A stretch of 64,000 nucleotides of DNA from Pseudochrobactrum saccharolyticum. Lineage in GTDB: Bacteria; Pseudomonadota; Alphaproteobacteria; Rhizobiales; Rhizobiaceae. Positions 61,743 to 64,000 of this stretch are shown one piece after another. Every line of letters begins with the position of its first letter. The stretch's first letter is position 1. Location: positions 248,001 to 312,000 of the forward strand of contig NZ_VZPG01000001.1 of assembly GCF_008801715.1 (NCBI RefSeq), read 5' to 3'. The notes beneath the pieces are model-generated. The model made no database searches. It saw only the letters and a program-made list of their open reading frames with translations, and was not told where the DNA came from. The position numbers and the translations under genes are program-made.

Positions 61743-64000
61743 TTACTTCGCTGCGGCAATTGCCGCTTGTGCTGCGGCAAGACGGGCAATCGGCACACGG
61801 AACGGCGAACAGGAGACATAATCCAGACCGGTCTTTTCATAGAAACCGATTGAGGCCGGATCACCGCCATGCTCACCGCAAACGCCGAGTTTGATATTGC
61901 TGCGCTGTTTGCGACCACGCTCAGCGGCCAGCTGCACCAGCTCACCAACACCATCGAAATCCACCGTCACAAACGGATCCTGTTCGATAATGCCCAGCGC
62001 CTGATATTGGGTCAGGAAGGATGAAGCATCATCACGCGAGACACCAAAGGTGGTCTGTGTCAGGTCATTGGTACCGAAGGAGAAGAATTCGGCAGTCTCA
62101 GCCAGTTCCCCTGCACGCAAGGCAGCACGCGGCAATTCGATCATGGTGCCAACCATATAATCAACCTGCACGCCGCTCTCGGCAATGATCTGCGCAGCGA
62201 CTTTATCAATGCGCGCTTTCACAAAATCCAGCTCGGCTTTAATACCAACCAGCGGCACCATAATCTCCGGTATAACCGCTTCGCCGGTATCTTTGGCAGC
62301 GGCAATCGCCGCTTCAATAATCGCACGGGTCTGCATTTCAGCAATTTCCGGATAGGAGATCGCAAGGCGGCAACCACGATGGCCAAGCATCGGGTTAAAC
62401 TCATGCAGGCTTTCCGCACGCTCGGTCAGCTTGTCGACATCCACGCCCATGACATTGGCGACTTCGGCGATTTCTTCCGCAGTCTTTGGCAGGAATTCAT
62501 GCAATGGCGGATCGAGCAGACGGATGGTGACCGGCAGCCCCTGCATGATTTCAAACAGCTCGGTGAAATCATCACGCTGCATCGGCAGGAGTTTATCCAG
62601 CGCAACACGGCGGCCTTTTTCGTCCGATGCCAAAATCATCTCACGCATAGCGAGAATACGCGGCCCCTCGAAGAACATATGCTCGGTACGGCACAGGCCG
62701 ATCCCTTCCGCACCGAAGGATCGCGCTGCACGGGCATCAGCCGGTGTTTCCGCATTGGTGCGCACTTTCATGCGGCGGGCTTCATCTGCCCAAACCATCA
62801 GCTTGCCAAAATCACCGGAGAGTTCCGGCTGTTGCATGGCCACAGTGCCTTTCAGCACCTGTCCGCTGCCGCCGTCAATGGTGATGATATCACCCTTTTT
62901 GAAGGTGCCGCCGGCTGTCAGCATTGTACCGTTGCGATAATCAATACGCAGCGTACCGGCACCGGAAACACAAGGCTTGCCCATACCACGGGCAACCACA
63001 GCCGCATGGCTGGTCATGCCGCCGCGCGATGTCAGAATACCTTCCGCTGCATGCATGCCGTGAATATCTTCAGGGCTGGTTTCAATACGCACCAGAATGG
63101 CTTTGCGGCCTTCCGCTTTCAGCTGTTCCGCATCCTCCGAAGAGAAAACAATCTCACCGGTTGCCGCCCCCGGAGAGGCAGGCAGGCCGATACCGATCAC
63201 ATGGCGTTCGGCTCTCGGATCAATGGTCGGATGCAGCAGCTGATCCAGCGATGCCGGATCAATACGGTTGACGGCTTCTTCTTTACCGATCAGCCCTTCC
63301 TCGACCATTTCCACGGCCATTTTCAGCGCGGCTTTAGCCGTGCGCTTGCCGGAACGGGTCTGCAGCATCCAGAGTTTGCCGCGTTCAATGGTGAATTCCA
63401 GATCCTGCATATCGCGGTAATGCTGTTCCAGACGATCAGCAATTTTCAGGAATTCAGCAAAAGCATCCGGCATGATTTTCTCAAGCGAGGGACGCTCGGA
63501 ACCAGCCTCAATACGGGCTTCCTCGGTGATATTCTGCGGGGTGCGGATACCGGCCACCACATCTTCACCCTGCGCATTGACGAGGAACTCGCCGTAAAGC
63601 TTGCGCTCACCGGTGGAAGGGTTACGGGTAAAGGCAACGCCGGTTGCTGATGTATCGCCCATATTGCCGAACACCATGGCCTGCACATTCACGGCAGTAC
63701 CCCAGTTTTCCGGAATATTATGCAGGCGGCGATAGGTGATCGCGCGGGCATTCATCCATGAGGAGAACACTGCGGAAATCGCGCCCCAAAGCTGCGCTTC
63801 CGGATCCTGCGGGAACGGCTCGCCCAGCTCTTCTTCAACCTTGGCCTTGTACTGATCGATCACACCGCGCCAGTCGTCTGCAGTCAGATCGGTATCGACA
63901 TCCAGATCGAGACTGGCTTTGGCATCATCGAGAATTTCTTCAAAGAAAGAATGGTCAACGCCCAGCACCACATCCGAATACATCTGGATGAAGCGGCGGT
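61743..64000 (-). CDS. ppdK: Pyruvate, phosphate dikinase, C-terminal part
   Basis: About 752 codons of a gene running off the right edge; the open frame continues to 64000 (RRFIQMYSDVVLG). The enzyme interconverts pyruvate, ATP and phosphate with PEP, AMP and diphosphate, feeding gluconeogenesis. Seen here are the end of the nucleotide-binding domain (VFGNMGDTSATGVAFTRNPS; LEFTIERGKLWMLQTRSGKR), the phosphohistidine domain with GGMTSHAAVVARGMGKPCVS, and the C-terminal PEP/pyruvate barrel (GIGLCRTEHMFFEG; VGTMIELPRAALRAGELAE; SFGTNDLTQTTFGVSRDD; GVCGEHGGDPASIGF). The N-terminal ~130 residues are outside the window. Confidence 0.96.
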   Translation of the reverse strand, partial: RRFIQMYSDVVLGVDHSFFEEILDDAKASLDLDVDTDLTADDWRGVIDQYKAKVEEELGEPFPQDPEAQLWGAISAVFSSWMNARAITYRRLHNIPENWGTAVNVQAMVFGNMGDTSATGVAFTRNPSTGERKLYGEFLVNAQGEDVVAGIRTPQNITEEARIEAGSERPSLEKIMPDAFAEFLKIADRLEQHYRDMQDLEFTIERGKLWMLQTRSGKRTAKAALKMAVEMVEEGLIGKEEAVNRIDPASLDQLLHPTIDPRAERHVIGIGLPASPGAATGEIVFSSEDAEQLKAEGRKAILVRIETSPEDIHGMHAAEGILTSRGGMTSHAAVVARGMGKPCVSGAGTLRIDYRNGTMLTAGGTFKKGDIITIDGGSGQVLKGTVAMQQPELSGDFGKLMVWADEARRMKVRTNAETPADARAARSFGAEGIGLCRTEHMFFEGPRILAMREMILASDEKGRRVALDKLLPMQRDDFTELFEIMQGLPVTIRLLDPPLHEFLPKTAEEIAEVANVMGVDVDKLTERAESLHEFNPMLGHRGCRLAISYPEIAEMQTRAIIEAAIAAAKDTGEAVIPEIMVPLVGIKAELDFVKARIDKVAAQIIAESGVQVDYMVGTMIELPRAALRAGELAETAEFFSFGTNDLTQTTFGVSRDDASSFLTQYQALGIIEQDPFVTVDFDGVGELVQLAAERGRKQRSNIKLGVCGEHGGDPASIGFYEKTGLDYVSCSPFRVPIARLAAAQAAIAAAK

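Noticed and set aside
62379-63650. 423-codon plus-strand open frame
   Set aside because: Entirely antisense to ppdK, whose conserved motifs cover the region; residue composition is atypical.
1-64000. CRISPR arrays, insertion sequences, integrases, rRNA
   Set aside because: No regularly spaced repeats, transposase motifs or rRNA sequence were seen on reading the window.

Overview
The window reads as a chromosome segment of an alphaproteobacterium of the order Rhizobiales (Hyphomicrobiales), most likely a Brucella/Ochrobactrum/Pseudochrobactrum relative. The case rests on gene content: a MucR/Ros zinc-finger regulator, a class 3 (rhizobial ReAV-type) asparaginase, DUF5330, DUF2865 and DUF6456 proteins, a probable wbkF/wbkD pair (bactoprenol priming and QuiNAc-type sugar synthesis for smooth O-antigen), and one palindromic intergenic repeat of the Bru-RS/RIME type. 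Gene density is high, base composition is moderate, and I see no insertion sequence, integrase, CRISPR array or rRNA.

Layout. 1-1.1 kb: N-terminal part of a membrane PAS sensor kinase cut by the left edge. 1.5-5 kb: DUF5330 protein, SufE, a DnaA-domain-IV-like HTH protein coupled to a DUF6456 protein, a small conserved protein, and mucR followed by a long AT-rich upstream region. 5.8-9.9 kb: msrB, oligopeptidase B, a small secreted protein and a metallo-beta-lactamase-fold protein that has lost its metal-binding histidines. 10-13.8 kb: acetamidase/formamidase with a zinc-ribbon-like insert, a dihaem cytochrome c, a cytochrome c' and Fe-SOD. 14.4-21.5 kb: Tat/lipoprotein L,D-transpeptidase, HerA-like ATPase, small DUF2267-like protein, CynX/NimT-type MFS transporter, CorA, GreA/B-like factor and asparaginase. 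21.7-25.5 kb: the betIAB operon (choline to glycine betaine) with a BetI-like operator. 25.5-31.7 kb: copper P-type ATPase with a MerR-type promoter, an FGGY pentulose kinase, a compact rpoN outside its usual context, and a YcaC-like isochorismatase-fold hydrolase.

31.9-37.4 kb is an sn-glycerol-3-phosphate uptake operon (ugpB-ugpA-ugpE-ugpC) ending in an endonuclease/exonuclease/phosphatase-fold gene. It has a candidate Pho box in front and a terminator-like hairpin after ugpB. 37.5-44 kb holds two small membrane proteins, a class I/II aminotransferase and a three-gene ABC importer of the 2-aminoethylphosphonate/iron type with several palindromic control candidates. 44.5-50.4 kb: a DUF2865 protein, a diguanylate cyclase with an I-site, tRNA-Gln(UUG) and the O-antigen priming pair. 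50.8-58 kb: a lone phage-type DUF2793 gene, then a purine-degradation operon (puuE, allA, xdhA, xdhB, uraD, uraH) controlled from a region with a perfect 16-bp palindrome. 58.2-64 kb: an MBL hydrolase with intact HTHRDH motif, a DUF1499 membrane protein, an unknown 126-residue protein, a secreted polysaccharide deacetylase-family protein and the C-terminal part of ppdK, cut by the right edge.

I found no clearly new multi-gene system. The points that most deserve a second look are regulatory (duplicated operator-like elements upstream of the ABC importer, the puuE palindrome, the copA MerR-type promoter) and single-gene oddities (degenerate MBL protein, displaced rpoN, DnaA-domain-IV-like HTH plus DUF6456, orphan DUF2793, incomplete ureide pathway). 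Start codons were chosen by inspection of Shine-Dalgarno sequences and are uncertain where stated.
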